From: Microbacterium sp. 3J1
GTDB lineage: Bacteria > Actinomycetota > Actinomycetes > Actinomycetales > Microbacteriaceae
Length of the DNA stretch: 64,000 bases
Assembly: GCF_001049495.1 (NCBI RefSeq)
Contig: NZ_CDWI01000011.1
Location: 62,001-126,000 of the forward strand
Direction of reading: 5' to 3'
Below are positions 26,501-35,736 of the stretch, piece by piece. Both the position numbers and the translations under genes were made by a program. The notes under the pieces are model-generated. The model was not told where the DNA came from. It worked only from the letters and a program-made list of their open reading frames with translations, and ran no database searches. The first letter of the stretch is position 1, and each line of letters opens with the position of its first letter.

Positions 26501-27520
26501 TCAACCCTGGCCGGTCAAGCCCTGCGGATTCTGCGACTGCCAGAGCCAGGAGTCTCGGCAGGAATCGGCGAGAGAGCGGGTGGCCCGCCATCCGAGCTCA
26601 GAGTTCGCCTTCGCAGGATCGGCGATCGCCGAGCTCACATCACCGGTGCGGGGTGCGGTGACCCGGTAAGGAATCTCGCGACCGCTCTGCGCGGAGAATT
26701 CCCGGATCAGTTCGAGAACGCTGTGACCGACGCCGGTGCCGAGGTTGTATACGGTGACGCCCGGTGACAGGTGTGCCAGCGCAGCGAGATGCCCTTCCGC
26801 GAGATCCATGATGTGGATGTAGTCGCGGACCCCGGTGCCGTCAGGGGTTGCGTACGAGTCTCCAAACACGCTCACGCGGTCGCGCGTGCCCGCGGCGACC
26901 TGAGCGACGTACGGCATCAGGTTGTTGGGGGTTCCGGACGGACTCTCGCCGATCTGGCCGGACGGATGCGCGCCCACCGGGTTGAAGTATCGGAGGAGTG
27001 ACACCTCGAGCTCGGGGCGGGCATGTTGCACATCCCTGATGATCTGCTCGTTCATCCACTTCGACCAGCCGTATGGGTTGGTCAGCCCGCGCCCGACCGG
27101 ATGGCTTTCGTCGATCACCGGGGAGTCGGGCGTCCCGTAGACAGTGGCTGACGAACTGAAGACGAACCGCCGCACATCCTTGATCGCCATGATGTCGAGG
27201 ATGTTCAGAGTCGCCACGATGTTCGTGCGGTAGTAAGAGGACGGCCGACTGACGGATTCACCGATGGACTTCAGCCCGGCCAGATGAATGACGGAGTCGA
27301 ATTCGACGTCTGCCAGGGCTCGACTGCTCGCGTCCAGGTCGGCGAGATCGCAATCGATGCGGATCACCGGGCGGCCCGAGAGCTCTTCCACACGCCGCAC
27401 GGCTTCAGGGTGGCTGTTCGAGAAATCGTCGATCACGATGACGTCGTGGCCCTCTTCGAGGAGGACGACGGCGATGTGTGATCCGATGTATCCGGCACCG
27501 CCGGTGAGAAGAACTCGCAC
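26501..27520 (-). CDS. galE: UDP-glucose 4-epimerase
   Basis: GalE interconverts UDP-glucose and UDP-galactose, supplying galactose donors to the surrounding glycosyltransferases. The 339-residue SDR protein has the NAD-binding GGAGYIGSH (7-15), the catalytic S124 (SSSATVYG, 122-129) and the Y150-x3-K154 pair (NPYGWSK). RYFNPVGAHPSGQIGE is the substrate-binding block. The GTG at 27520 puts the NAD motif at the usual place. TAGGCT lies 7 nt upstream, inside the last codons of the preceding VanZ gene, so galE seems to have its own leaderless promoter. Confidence 0.95.
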   Translation of the reverse strand: MRVLLTGGAGYIGSHIAVVLLEEGHDVIVIDDFSNSHPEAVRRVEELSGRPVIRIDCDLADLDASSRALADVEFDSVIHLAGLKSIGESVSRPSSYYRTNIVATLNILDIMAIKDVRRFVFSSSATVYGTPDSPVIDESHPVGRGLTNPYGWSKWMNEQIIRDVQHARPELEVSLLRYFNPVGAHPSGQIGESPSGTPNNLMPYVAQVAAGTRDRVSVFGDSYATPDGTGVRDYIHIMDLAEGHLAALAHLSPGVTVYNLGTGVGHSVLELIREFSAQSGREIPYRVTAPRTGDVSSAIADPAKANSELGWRATRSLADSCRDSWLWQSQNPQGLTGQG

Positions 27521-27527
27521 GGAGTCG

Positions 27528-27533
27528 AGCCTA
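27528..27533 (-). promoter_or_regulatory. -10 box of a leaderless galE promoter
   Basis: TAGGCT on the minus strand ends 7 nt before the GTG of galE and overlaps the stop-codon region of the upstream VanZ-like gene. Confidence 0.5.
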
Positions 27534-28016
27534 GCGAGGACGAGGCTGCTCGCGAGGCGCCGGTGACAGGACGTCACGGCGCCGTCGCCGCTTCCGCGCC
27601 ACCGCGACGATCGCCGCGCCCATCAGCGCACCGAGAGTGTTCGCGACCACATCGGAGACGGAGGGCGCGCGCGAGGGGATGACACTCTGGACGGATTCGA
27701 TGAGCCCGCTCATCAGGAACCCGATCACCACCACGTGCCACAGTCGTAGACGCGGCCAACCGAGAGCCACGAGCGCGCCCACCGGAACGAGGAACGCGAC
27801 ATTCGCGAGGAACTCCAGCGAGATCAAACTCGCCTCGTAGGAGACGATTCCCTGCTGAGCCACCCATCGCGCGGCGAGCACGACCAGGCCCACCACCTTT
27901 CCCGAGACAGCCGCCGGCAGCCAGACCGTGAAGGCGACGAGGAGGAGGTAGGCGATCAACGCCACGCGCGCCGCCACCGCGCGTGAACGACTGCGGGCGA
28001 CGGCGGAAGCGGACAT
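27531..28016 (-). CDS. VanZ-family membrane protein (copy 1)
   Basis: The 161-residue protein has four hydrophobic helices and the VanZ signatures LEFLANVAFLVPVG in the middle and ES(V)[19 protein letters not shown] toward the end, with a basic tail. VanZ-like proteins are linked to teicoplanin resistance in enterococci, but the biochemical role of the wider family is not known. TAGCAT (28023-28028, minus) lies 6 nt before the ATG, so the mRNA is probably leaderless. It is a paralogue of the next upstream gene at 28052-28492, and the two form a tandem pair before galE. Confidence 0.85.
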   Translation of the reverse strand: MSASAVARSRSRAVAARVALIAYLLLVAFTVWLPAAVSGKVVGLVVLAARWVAQQGIVSYEASLISLEFLANVAFLVPVGALVALGWPRLRLWHVVVIGFLMSGLIESVQSVIPSRAPSVSDVVANTLGALMGAAIVAVARKRRRRRDVLSPAPREQPRPR

Positions 28017-28051
28017 TCGGTCATGCTAGCCATCGCGCCTGGTGACGACCC

Positions 28052-28492
28052 TCAGTCGCGGGACGACGCCGCCCCTCGCCGCAGCCATCGGACGAGCGCG
28101 AACCCGACGGCGGCGCCCAGCGTGTTCGCGACGACGTCAGACACGGTCGGGTAGCGCGTCGGCAGCGCGATCTGCACGAGCTCGATCACGACACTGGTCG
28201 CGGCACCCGCGGCGACCACCTTCCACGCCGGAAGAGCAGGCCACGCCGCCGCGACCAGGGCTCCGAACGGCACGAAGAGCGCGATGTTGGCCGCGAACTC
28301 GAGCACCGGGTAGCCCACTTCGAACGGAACGCCCCAGCCCGCCAGCATCCGCGCCGTCATCGCGACGATCCCGGTGACGGACTCCGCGTCCTTCCCCGGC
28401 AGCCAGACGATGAGCGCGACGACGGCGAGGTACGGGACGAGGAGCACCCGCGAGGCGAGCACCACGCGGCGTCGGCGGAGGGGTGAGGTCAT
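28052..28492 (-). CDS. VanZ-family membrane protein (copy 2)
   Basis: The 146-residue protein has four hydrophobic helices with [22 protein letters not shown] and [29 protein letters not shown], nearly the same signature set as copy 1 at 27531-28016. The pair is likely a tandem duplication that has diverged. A TAGCCT box (28500-28505, minus) lies 7 nt before its ATG. The gene is divergent from coaA, and its promoter overlaps that of coaA almost completely. It marks the right edge of the polysaccharide region. The role is unknown. Confidence 0.85.
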   Translation of the reverse strand: MTSPLRRRRVVLASRVLLVPYLAVVALIVWLPGKDAESVTGIVAMTARMLAGWGVPFEVGYPVLEFAANIALFVPFGALVAAAWPALPAWKVVAAGAATSVVIELVQIALPTRYPTVSDVVANTLGAAVGFALVRWLRRGAASSRD

Positions 28493-28518
28493 CGAGACGA
28501 GGCTATCGCCGCCGCCAT

Positions 28519-28524
28519 TACGAT
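28519..28524 (+). promoter_or_regulatory. -10 box of a leaderless coaA promoter
   Basis: TACGAT ends 7 nt before the GTG at 28532. It also argues against the ATG at 28523, which lies inside the box. The opposing VanZ promoter box is only 13 bp away. Confidence 0.55.
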
Positions 28525-28531
28525 GGAGCGC

Positions 28532-29473
28532 GTGACTGCTGATCCGACGCTGCCGCTGTCCCCGTACCGAGAGATCGGTCGCGTGGAATGGGCGAGGCTC
28601 GCGGCGGGCATCGATCAGCCGCTCACCGAGACCGAGGTCGTCGAACTCCGTGGCATCGGCGACCGCCTCGACCTCACCGAAGTGCGCGAGGTGTACCTGC
28701 CGCTGAGCCGTCTGCTCAGCCTGTACGCGACGGCGACCAAACGGCTGGGCGCGGCCACGAGCTCCTTCCTTCATGAGGAGGACACCACCACCCCGTTCGT
28801 GGTCGGCGTCGCGGGTTCGGTGGCGGTCGGCAAGTCCACGATCGCCCGCCTGCTGCGTGAGCTGATGAGCCGCTGGCCGGGCACGCCGCGCGTCGAACTC
28901 ATCACGACCGACGGCTTCCTGCATCCGAACGCTGAACTCGAGCGCCGGGGGCTCATGGATCGCAAGGGCTTTCCCGAGTCGTACGATCGGCGCTCGCTGA
29001 TCCAGTTCCTCACCGAGGTGAAGAGCGGGGCGGCAGAGGTGCGTGCTCCGTTCTACTCGCACATGCGCTACGACATCGTGCCGGACGCCCACGTCGTCGT
29101 GCGCCGACCCGACGTCGTGATCGTCGAGGGACTCAACGTGCTGCAACCGCCGCCCGTCCCGAACGACGTGGCCGTGAGCGACCTGTTCGACTTCTCGATC
29201 TTCGTCGACGCCGACACCGCGCACATCGAGAAGTGGTACGTCGACCGCTTCCTCGCCCTGCGGGAGGGGGCCTTCTCGAACCCCTCGTCGTACTTCAACG
29301 TCTTCGCCCACCTCACCGACGACGAGGCGATCACGACGGCGCTCGGCTACTGGAACGAGATCAACATGCCGAACCTCGTCGAGAACGTGATGCCGACGAA
29401 GCACCGCGCACGCCTGGTCCTGAACAAGGGCGCCGACCACAACGTCGAGAGCGTTCTGCTGCGCAAGCTCTGA
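28532..29473 (+). CDS. coaA: Type I pantothenate kinase
   Basis: CoaA phosphorylates pantothenate with ATP, the first step of coenzyme A synthesis. The 313-residue protein shows the P-loop GSVAVGKST, the substrate-side block [35 protein letters not shown], and [10 protein letters not shown], all characteristic of the PanK-I (E. coli CoaA-like) family. The GTG at 28532 is preferred to the ATG three codons earlier because a TACGAT -10 box covers that ATG. It is 64 bp upstream of glmS, which has its own -10. Confidence 0.95.
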   Translation: MTADPTLPLSPYREIGRVEWARLAAGIDQPLTETEVVELRGIGDRLDLTEVREVYLPLSRLLSLYATATKRLGAATSSFLHEEDTTTPFVVGVAGSVAVGKSTIARLLRELMSRWPGTPRVELITTDGFLHPNAELERRGLMDRKGFPESYDRRSLIQFLTEVKSGAAEVRAPFYSHMRYDIVPDAHVVVRRPDVVIVEGLNVLQPPPVPNDVAVSDLFDFSIFVDADTAHIEKWYVDRFLALREGAFSNPSSYFNVFAHLTDDEAITTALGYWNEINMPNLVENVMPTKHRARLVLNKGADHNVESVLLRKL

Positions 29474-29524
29474 CCAGGAGCATCCCCGCCTGGTTCGTTC
29501 GGGATCTTCGCAAAATCCCGCACC

Positions 29525-29530
29525 TATTCT
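29525..29530 (+). promoter_or_regulatory. -10 box of a leaderless glmS promoter
   Basis: TATTCT ends 7 nt before the ATG of glmS, and no Shine-Dalgarno sequence is present. I see no convincing -35 hexamer. Confidence 0.45.
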
Positions 29531-29537
29531 GGATCCC

Positions 29538-31385
<1,848 letters not shown>

Positions 31386-31390
31386 GCCCG

Positions 31391-31438
31391 GCATCCGCCT
31401 GCATCCGCCTGCCTCCGCCTGCCTCCGCCTGCCTCTCG
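31391..31438. repeat. 10-bp tandem repeat after glmS
   Basis: Four full units plus most of a fifth of GC(A/C)TCCGCCT run from 31391 to 31438, directly after the glmS stop. Units 1-2 read GCATCCGCCT and units 3-4 GCCTCCGCCT. Confidence 0.85.
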
Positions 31439-31472
31439 GACCGTCTCGGCCCGTCTCGGTTTCCGCGCCGGG

Positions 31473-31553
31473 CCGGATGGCTGGCGGATGTCCGTCTGGC
31501 TGGGTCGATGGCGGCGGGTCGCCCGCCGACGCGCGAGCGGCCCAGCCATCCGG
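31473..31553. terminator. Long inverted repeat between convergent glmS and the DUF559 gene
   Basis: Perfect 12-bp arms: CCGGATGGCTGG (31473-31484) and CCAGCCATCCGG (31542-31553), with an inner hairpin GGCGGG/CCCGCC around 31511-31527. The right arm ends at the last base before the minus-strand gene's stop. It can serve as terminator for both genes. Its left arm is nearly repeated at 32485-32514 on the other side of that gene. Confidence 0.55.
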
Positions 31554-32384
31554 TCAGGAGCGTACGCGGCCGAGGGCCGCGAAGATCGCCGCAACGACGG
31601 CATCCCAGTCGTGGATGATCATCGCGTAGTCGAAGCGCAGGGTCTCGTATCCGAGACGGGATGCTGCGGCATCCCGCATCAGGTCCCGATGCCGCTCCGT
31701 CGATCCGTCGTGATTCCCTCTGCCGTCGGCCTCGATGATGAGACGGCCCTCGATGACGAAATCGACCCGGCCCACCCCGCTGATCTCGACCTGGGTCTCC
31801 ACGATCACGCCGAGCAGGTGGAGGCGCAGCCGCATGATCGACTCGATGCCGCTGCCCGCATCGTGACGCGCCAGGTCGACGAGCCACCGGGCGCGAGGCG
31901 GCAATGCGTCGCGAATTCGTCGCCGTGCGGCAGCGCCGATCAGCCGCTGCGCCCACGCGGACTCGTATGCGGCGAAGAAGAACTCCTCACCCAGACACGC
32001 GTAGCTGTGCGCGAGAGCGTCTTCGACGGGAGCCAGCCCGAGGGTCATCGTCCCGTTGCGGTAGTGCCCGACGCATCCGCACCCGGCATGTGCGTGCGCT
32101 CGCCCGGCCTGCCCCAGCCAGACGTGCGGTGAGGAGTCGTCCGAGAGGACCCAGACGCTGTGGAGGCGGAGTGCTCCGGCACAGGTGAGCGCCCCTCCGT
32201 GCAGAGCCGCGGTGCGGACGAGTACGGGGCACGAGGGGGCGGCGAAGACGCCGGGCCTGATCCGGATCAGCTCCTGTCGCCGCACCGCAGCAGCCAGGTC
32301 GCGACGCGTGCAGCCGAACGGGCCAAGCTGGGAGCCTCGGGCGATCCCGCCGTGGTGGTGGACGAGGAAGAGCGGTGTGGGCAT
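31554..32384 (-). CDS. DUF559 nuclease-like protein with AbiEi-type N-terminal domain
   Basis: The 276-residue protein has an N-terminal winged-helix-like domain (CTRRDLAAAVRRQELIRIRPGVFA, residues ~27-50) like that of type IV toxin-antitoxin AbiEi proteins. Its C-terminal DUF559 domain is Vsr/PD-(D/E)XK-like, with VDFVI....LIIEADGRGNHD and RDLMRDAAASRLGYETLRF. The D-E-D series may bind metal. Such orphan proteins are common in actinobacteria and their function is unknown; no AbiEii-type nucleotidyltransferase partner is adjacent. The ATG at 32384 has AGGA 9 nt upstream. The same palindromic repeat flanks both ends, which suggests a movable unit. Confidence 0.75.
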   Translation of the reverse strand: MPTPLFLVHHHGGIARGSQLGPFGCTRRDLAAAVRRQELIRIRPGVFAAPSCPVLVRTAALHGGALTCAGALRLHSVWVLSDDSSPHVWLGQAGRAHAHAGCGCVGHYRNGTMTLGLAPVEDALAHSYACLGEEFFFAAYESAWAQRLIGAAARRRIRDALPPRARWLVDLARHDAGSGIESIMRLRLHLLGVIVETQVEISGVGRVDFVIEGRLIIEADGRGNHDGSTERHRDLMRDAAASRLGYETLRFDYAMIIHDWDAVVAAIFAALGRVRS

Positions 32385-32484
32385 GTGCCGATCCTGGACG
32401 ACGCGATCGTTCGGCCACTGGTGAAGTCCGGGAATGTGGATCGAAGGGGCGATACGCGACGATGTGGAGGGTGAGTGGCGCCCG

Positions 32485-32547
32485 CCGGATGGCTGACGGA
32501 TGCACGGATGGCTGCCCGACACGCCGGTGCGGGCCAGCCATCCGTGC
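32485..32547. repeat. Palindromic repeat upstream of the DUF559 gene, related to 31473-31553
   Basis: GCACGGATGGCTG (32502-32514) pairs with CAGCCATCCGTGC (32535-32547), and the stem continues CCCG (32515-32518)/CGGG (32530-32533) past a one-base bulge. It is preceded by CCGGATGGCTG (32485-32495), identical to the left arm of the inverted repeat at 31473. It lies between divergent genes, so termination is not an obvious role. Confidence 0.7.
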
Positions 32548-32618
32548 GGACGCCAGCCGACCGGCACCGGCACGAGGCCCCAGACGGCACCGGCACGAGG
32601 CCCCGGCAGCCCCGCGAC

Positions 32619-32624
32619 TAGGCT
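32619..32624 (+). promoter_or_regulatory. -10 box of a leaderless acpS promoter
   Basis: TAGGCT ends 6 nt before the GTG start of acpS. The box is the same as those of truA, galE and guaB3. Confidence 0.55.
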
Positions 32625-32630
32625 GAACGG

Positions 32631-32990
32631 GTGATCATCGGCACCGGCATCGACCTCGTGGACATCCCGAGGTTCGAGCGCACGCTGGAGCGGACGCCGC
32701 GGCTCAGGGAGCGACTCTTCGCGCCCACGGAGCGGTCGCTGCGTCTCCCTTCTCTCGCGGCGCGCTATGCGGCGAAGGAGGCTCTGATCAAGACCCTCGG
32801 CGGGTCGGACGGCGTGCACTGGATCGAGATCGAGATCGCGTCCGAGGAGTCGGGGCGTCCGCACTTCGTCCTGTCGGGAACGACCGCCGACGTCGTCGCC
32901 GCGCGGGGGATCACCCGACTGCACCTGACCCTGACCCACGACGCCGGGCTGGCCGCCGCCTTCGTCGTCGCCGAAGGAGAACCGCTGTGA
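32631..32990 (+). CDS. acpS: Holo-[acyl-carrier-protein] synthase
   Basis: AcpS transfers 4'-phosphopantetheine from coenzyme A to the serine of acyl carrier protein. The 119-residue protein has the signatures IGTGIDLVDIPRFE (Mg2+-binding D) at the N-terminus and ARYAAKEALIKTLG in the middle (with the catalytic E and K), and ends with HLTLTHDAGLAAAFVV. It starts the operon acpS-alr-tsaE, with alr overlapping by 4 bp (GTGA). In many actinobacteria an NAD(P)HX epimerase/dehydratase gene stands between acpS and alr; it is absent here. Confidence 0.94.
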   Translation: MIIGTGIDLVDIPRFERTLERTPRLRERLFAPTERSLRLPSLAARYAAKEALIKTLGGSDGVHWIEIEIASEESGRPHFVLSGTTADVVAARGITRLHLTLTHDAGLAAAFVVAEGEPL

Positions 32991-34093
32991 CCGCTCCGTT
33001 CCGCGAGGCGCGCATCGACCTCGACGCCATCTCGGACAACGTCCGCCACTTCCGTCGTCTCACCGGCGTCGAGGTCATCGCCGTCGTCAAGGCGAACGCC
33101 TACGGGCACGGCGCGGCCCCCGCCGCCGTCGCCGCACTCGCGGGCGGTGCCACCCGGCTCGGCGTGGCGGAGATCGCCGAGGCGGTGGACCTGCGTCGCC
33201 AGGGGATCACCGCACCGATCGTCGCCTGGCTGCACGCCCCGGGCGAGCGCTTCGAGCACGCCGCCGCCCACGACATCGAGGTGGGGATCTCGTCCTTCGA
33301 TCAGCTCGAGGCGGCAGGTGCCGCAGCGAGTGTCGATCGACCGGTCGGTGTGCACCTCAAGTTCGAGACCGGTCTGTCGCGGAACGGCATCGCACCGGCC
33401 GACTGGCGTCGCGTCCTGGCGGAGGCGGCCCGGCTCGAGCGCATCGGAGGGCTGCGGATCATCGGCCTGTTCAGCCACCTGTCGAACACCTCGCCCCAGG
33501 ACGACCGCGAGGCGCTCGCGAGGTTCGAAGAGGCCGTGGCTGCGGCCGCGTCGTTCGGCATCCACCCGGAGCTCCGGCACATCGCGGCCACCGCCGCCGC
33601 CATCGACCTGCCCGAGATGCGACTGGATGCCGTGCGCATCGGCGTCGGCATCTACGGGCTGTCCCCGTTCGAGGACCGGTCGTCGGCCCAGCTGGGGCTG
33701 CGACCCGCGATGACCCTCCGGGGTGCGGTCGCGGCCGTGCGCCGGGTGGCCGCCGGCGCGGGCGTCTCGTACGGCTACGACCACCGGGCTCCGCACGACA
33801 CGACGCTCGTTCTTGTGCCGCTCGGATACGCCGACGGGGTTCCGCGGCACGCCTCCGGCCGATTGCCGGTGTCGATCGCGGGGCGTCGGTACACGAACGT
33901 GGGCCGGATCGCGATGGACCAGTTCGTCGTGGACGTCGGCGATGCCCCGGTGTCGATCGGCGACGAGGTCGTGCTGTTCGGCGATCCGACTCTGGGAGTG
34001 CCGTCTGCTGCGGAGTGGGCGAACGTCGCGTCGACCATCAACTACGAGATCGTCACCCGCATCGGGACGCGGGTGCCGCGGAGGTCGGCATGA
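32987..34093 (+). CDS. alr: Alanine racemase
   Basis: Alr converts L-alanine to D-alanine for peptidoglycan. It is a PLP enzyme of fold type III with K35 (VVKANAYGHG) as the Schiff-base lysine and Y262 (GVSYGYD) as the opposite catalytic base. The PLP contacts HLKFETGLSRNG and RIGVGIYG and the GYADG turn are present. At 368 residues it has the usual length. GTG overlaps acpS and the end overlaps tsaE (ATGA), so the three are co-translated. Confidence 0.96.
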   Translation: MTAPFREARIDLDAISDNVRHFRRLTGVEVIAVVKANAYGHGAAPAAVAALAGGATRLGVAEIAEAVDLRRQGITAPIVAWLHAPGERFEHAAAHDIEVGISSFDQLEAAGAAASVDRPVGVHLKFETGLSRNGIAPADWRRVLAEAARLERIGGLRIIGLFSHLSNTSPQDDREALARFEEAVAAAASFGIHPELRHIAATAAAIDLPEMRLDAVRIGVGIYGLSPFEDRSSAQLGLRPAMTLRGAVAAVRRVAAGAGVSYGYDHRAPHDTTLVLVPLGYADGVPRHASGRLPVSIAGRRYTNVGRIAMDQFVVDVGDAPVSIGDEVVLFGDPTLGVPSAAEWANVASTINYEIVTRIGTRVPRRSA

Positions 34094-34578
34094 GCGTCGA
34101 TCCTGCGTTCCTCGGGCGCCACGAGATCGAGACGTCCGACGCCATGGAGCAGCTGGGTTTCCGTATCGGCGAGCAGCTCGAGGCCGGTGACCTGCTGATC
34201 CTGACCGGCCCGCTCGGCGCCGGCAAGACCACCTTCACGCGCGGGCTCGCCGAAGGTCTCGGCGTGCGCGGGCCTGTGCAGAGCCCGACCTTCGTCATCG
34301 CGCGCACTCATCCGTCACTGGTCGGTCGGGCGCCGCTCGTGCACGTCGACGCCTATCGCCTCGGCTCGGGGGCAGAGCTCGAGGACCTCGATCTGGACCT
34401 CGCCCGCTCGGCGGTCGTCATCGAATGGGGGCGGGGGATGGCGGAGGATCTCGCCGACTCCTGGTGGGACATCGAGCTGGAGCGACCGGTCGGAGGGGAC
34501 GACGACCTCGATCCGTCCGAGCTCGATGCGGATGCTCCGCGGCACGTGACGATCACGCGTGAGGACGCACGGCGATGA
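34090..34578 (+). CDS. tsaE: tRNA t6A biosynthesis ATPase TsaE
   Basis: TsaE supports the TsaB-TsaD complex in attaching threonylcarbamoyl to A37 of ANN-decoding tRNAs. The 162-residue P-loop protein has Walker A GPLGAGKTTF near residue 43 and QSPTFVIARTH (switch I), then HVDAYRLGS and VIEWGRGM. The ATG at 34090 overlaps the alr stop and gives the family N-terminus; an upstream in-frame extension lies inside alr. tsaB follows 28 bp later with its own promoter. Confidence 0.94.
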   Translation: MSVDPAFLGRHEIETSDAMEQLGFRIGEQLEAGDLLILTGPLGAGKTTFTRGLAEGLGVRGPVQSPTFVIARTHPSLVGRAPLVHVDAYRLGSGAELEDLDLDLARSAVVIEWGRGMAEDLADSWWDIELERPVGGDDDLDPSELDADAPRHVTITREDARR

Positions 34579-34594
34579 GGGGCGTGACGCCGAC

Positions 34595-34600
34595 TACCCT
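34595..34600 (+). promoter_or_regulatory. -10 box of a leaderless tsaB promoter
   Basis: TACCCT ends 6 nt before the GTG at 34607. The GGAGAG between them sits too close to the start codon to be an ideal ribosome binding site, so a leaderless start is favoured. Confidence 0.45.
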
Positions 34601-34606
34601 GGAGAG

Positions 34607-35230
34607 GTGATCCTCGCCGTCGACACCTCCCTGGGCACCGCCATCGCTCTCATCGGCGACGACGGGGCGAGCCGGGCGGAGGCCTCGGCGGCAGACCCCC
34701 TCGGACATGCCGAGGTGATCGGCGACCTGCTCGTCCGAGCCCTCGACGAGGCGGGAACCGGCCCGATACGACACGTCGTCGCGGGCATGGGGCCCGGTCC
34801 GTTCACCGGACTCCGCATCGGCATCGCCGCCGCGCGCGCGTTCGCGCTGGGCCGCGGCATCCCTGTTCTCCCGGTCCCGAGCCACGTCGCCGCCGCTCTC
34901 ACGGCGATCGAGCAGGACGCGGTCTCGGGAGCCTTCGCCGTCGTGACGGATGCCCGTCGTCGAGAGGTCGCGATCACGGTCTTCGACGGTACGGATGCCG
35001 ACGGCATCCCCATCGTGATCGCCGACACCGTCCTGGTCCCCGCCGCCGACGCCGACGTGCACCTCGACGGCGTACGTCGCATCGACGTCGCGACCCTCTC
35101 GGCCGTGGCACTCGCCCGAGTCGGTGCCAGAGCGCTCGCGGCGGGCCGGACGCTCGCCGGAGAAGAGCCGCTGTACCTGCGGCACCCCGACGTCACGCTT
35201 CCCGGCGCACCGAAGAAGGTGGGGCGATGA
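34607..35230 (+). CDS. tsaB: tRNA t6A biosynthesis protein TsaB
   Basis: TsaB is the inactive TsaD paralogue that partners TsaD in t6A synthesis. The 207-residue protein opens [14 protein letters not shown] and has [21 protein letters not shown], the family hallmark (usually GPGSFTGLR; here Pro replaces Ser), followed by VLPVPSH. The GTG at 34607 matches the family N-terminus. It overlaps rimI by 4 bp (ATGA) and is followed by tsaD, an order common in actinobacteria. Confidence 0.93.
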   Translation: MILAVDTSLGTAIALIGDDGASRAEASAADPLGHAEVIGDLLVRALDEAGTGPIRHVVAGMGPGPFTGLRIGIAAARAFALGRGIPVLPVPSHVAAALTAIEQDAVSGAFAVVTDARRREVAITVFDGTDADGIPIVIADTVLVPAADADVHLDGVRRIDVATLSAVALARVGARALAAGRTLAGEEPLYLRHPDVTLPGAPKKVGR

Positions 35231-35736
35231 CCCTGCGTGCCGCCACCGCCGACGACCTCGACGCCATCATGGCGATCGAGCGCCGCTCGTTCCCCACCGA
35301 CGCCTGGAGCCCGGAGCTGATGGCCGCCGAGCTCGAGAGCCCGCACGGGCGCTACCTCGTCGACGAGGTCGAGGGCACCATCATCGGATACGGCGGGGTC
35401 CGTGCGCTGCAGGGCGGGGCGGATGCCGACATCCAGACCATCGCGCTGGATGCGGTGCACCGCGGATCCGGCCGGGGTCGCGCGCTTCTGCGCGCGCTGC
35501 TCGACGCGGCGGAGGAGCGCGGTGCGCAGGAGGTCTTCCTCGAGGTGCGCGCGGACAACCCGAGCGCCGAGGGCCTGTACCTGTCGGAGGGATTCGAGGA
35601 GATCGGCCGGCGTCCTCGCTACTACCAGCCCGACGACGTGGATGCCATCGTGATGCGACTCGTGCTCCGCCACCGCCGGGGAGCGACGGAACCCGGTGCC
35701 CACGACACGGATGCCGCGAAGGGGGCGACCGCATGA
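35227..35736 (+). CDS. rimI: GNAT acetyltransferase RimI (ribosomal protein S18 N-alanine acetyltransferase)
   Basis: The 169-residue GNAT protein begins [26 protein letters not shown] and carries the acetyl-CoA loop [15 protein letters not shown], then [29 protein letters not shown], which is characteristic of RimI. It is predicted to acetylate the N-terminal alanine of ribosomal protein S18, although actinobacterial members may have wider targets. It sits between tsaB and tsaD with 4-bp overlaps on both sides. The last ~25 residues are a hydrophilic extension. Confidence 0.9.
   Translation: MTLRAATADDLDAIMAIERRSFPTDAWSPELMAAELESPHGRYLVDEVEGTIIGYGGVRALQGGADADIQTIALDAVHRGSGRGRALLRALLDAAEERGAQEVFLEVRADNPSAEGLYLSEGFEEIGRRPRYYQPDDVDAIVMRLVLRHRRGATEPGAHDTDAAKGATA

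Noticed and set aside
28523..28531. ATG at 28523 as the start of coaA
   Set aside because: It falls inside the TACGAT -10 box; the GTG at 28532 sits at the expected transcription start.
29474..29537. Possible glmS ribozyme upstream of glmS
   Set aside because: The gap to coaA is only 64 bp and a -10 box lies 7 nt before the ATG, so no leader RNA is expected.
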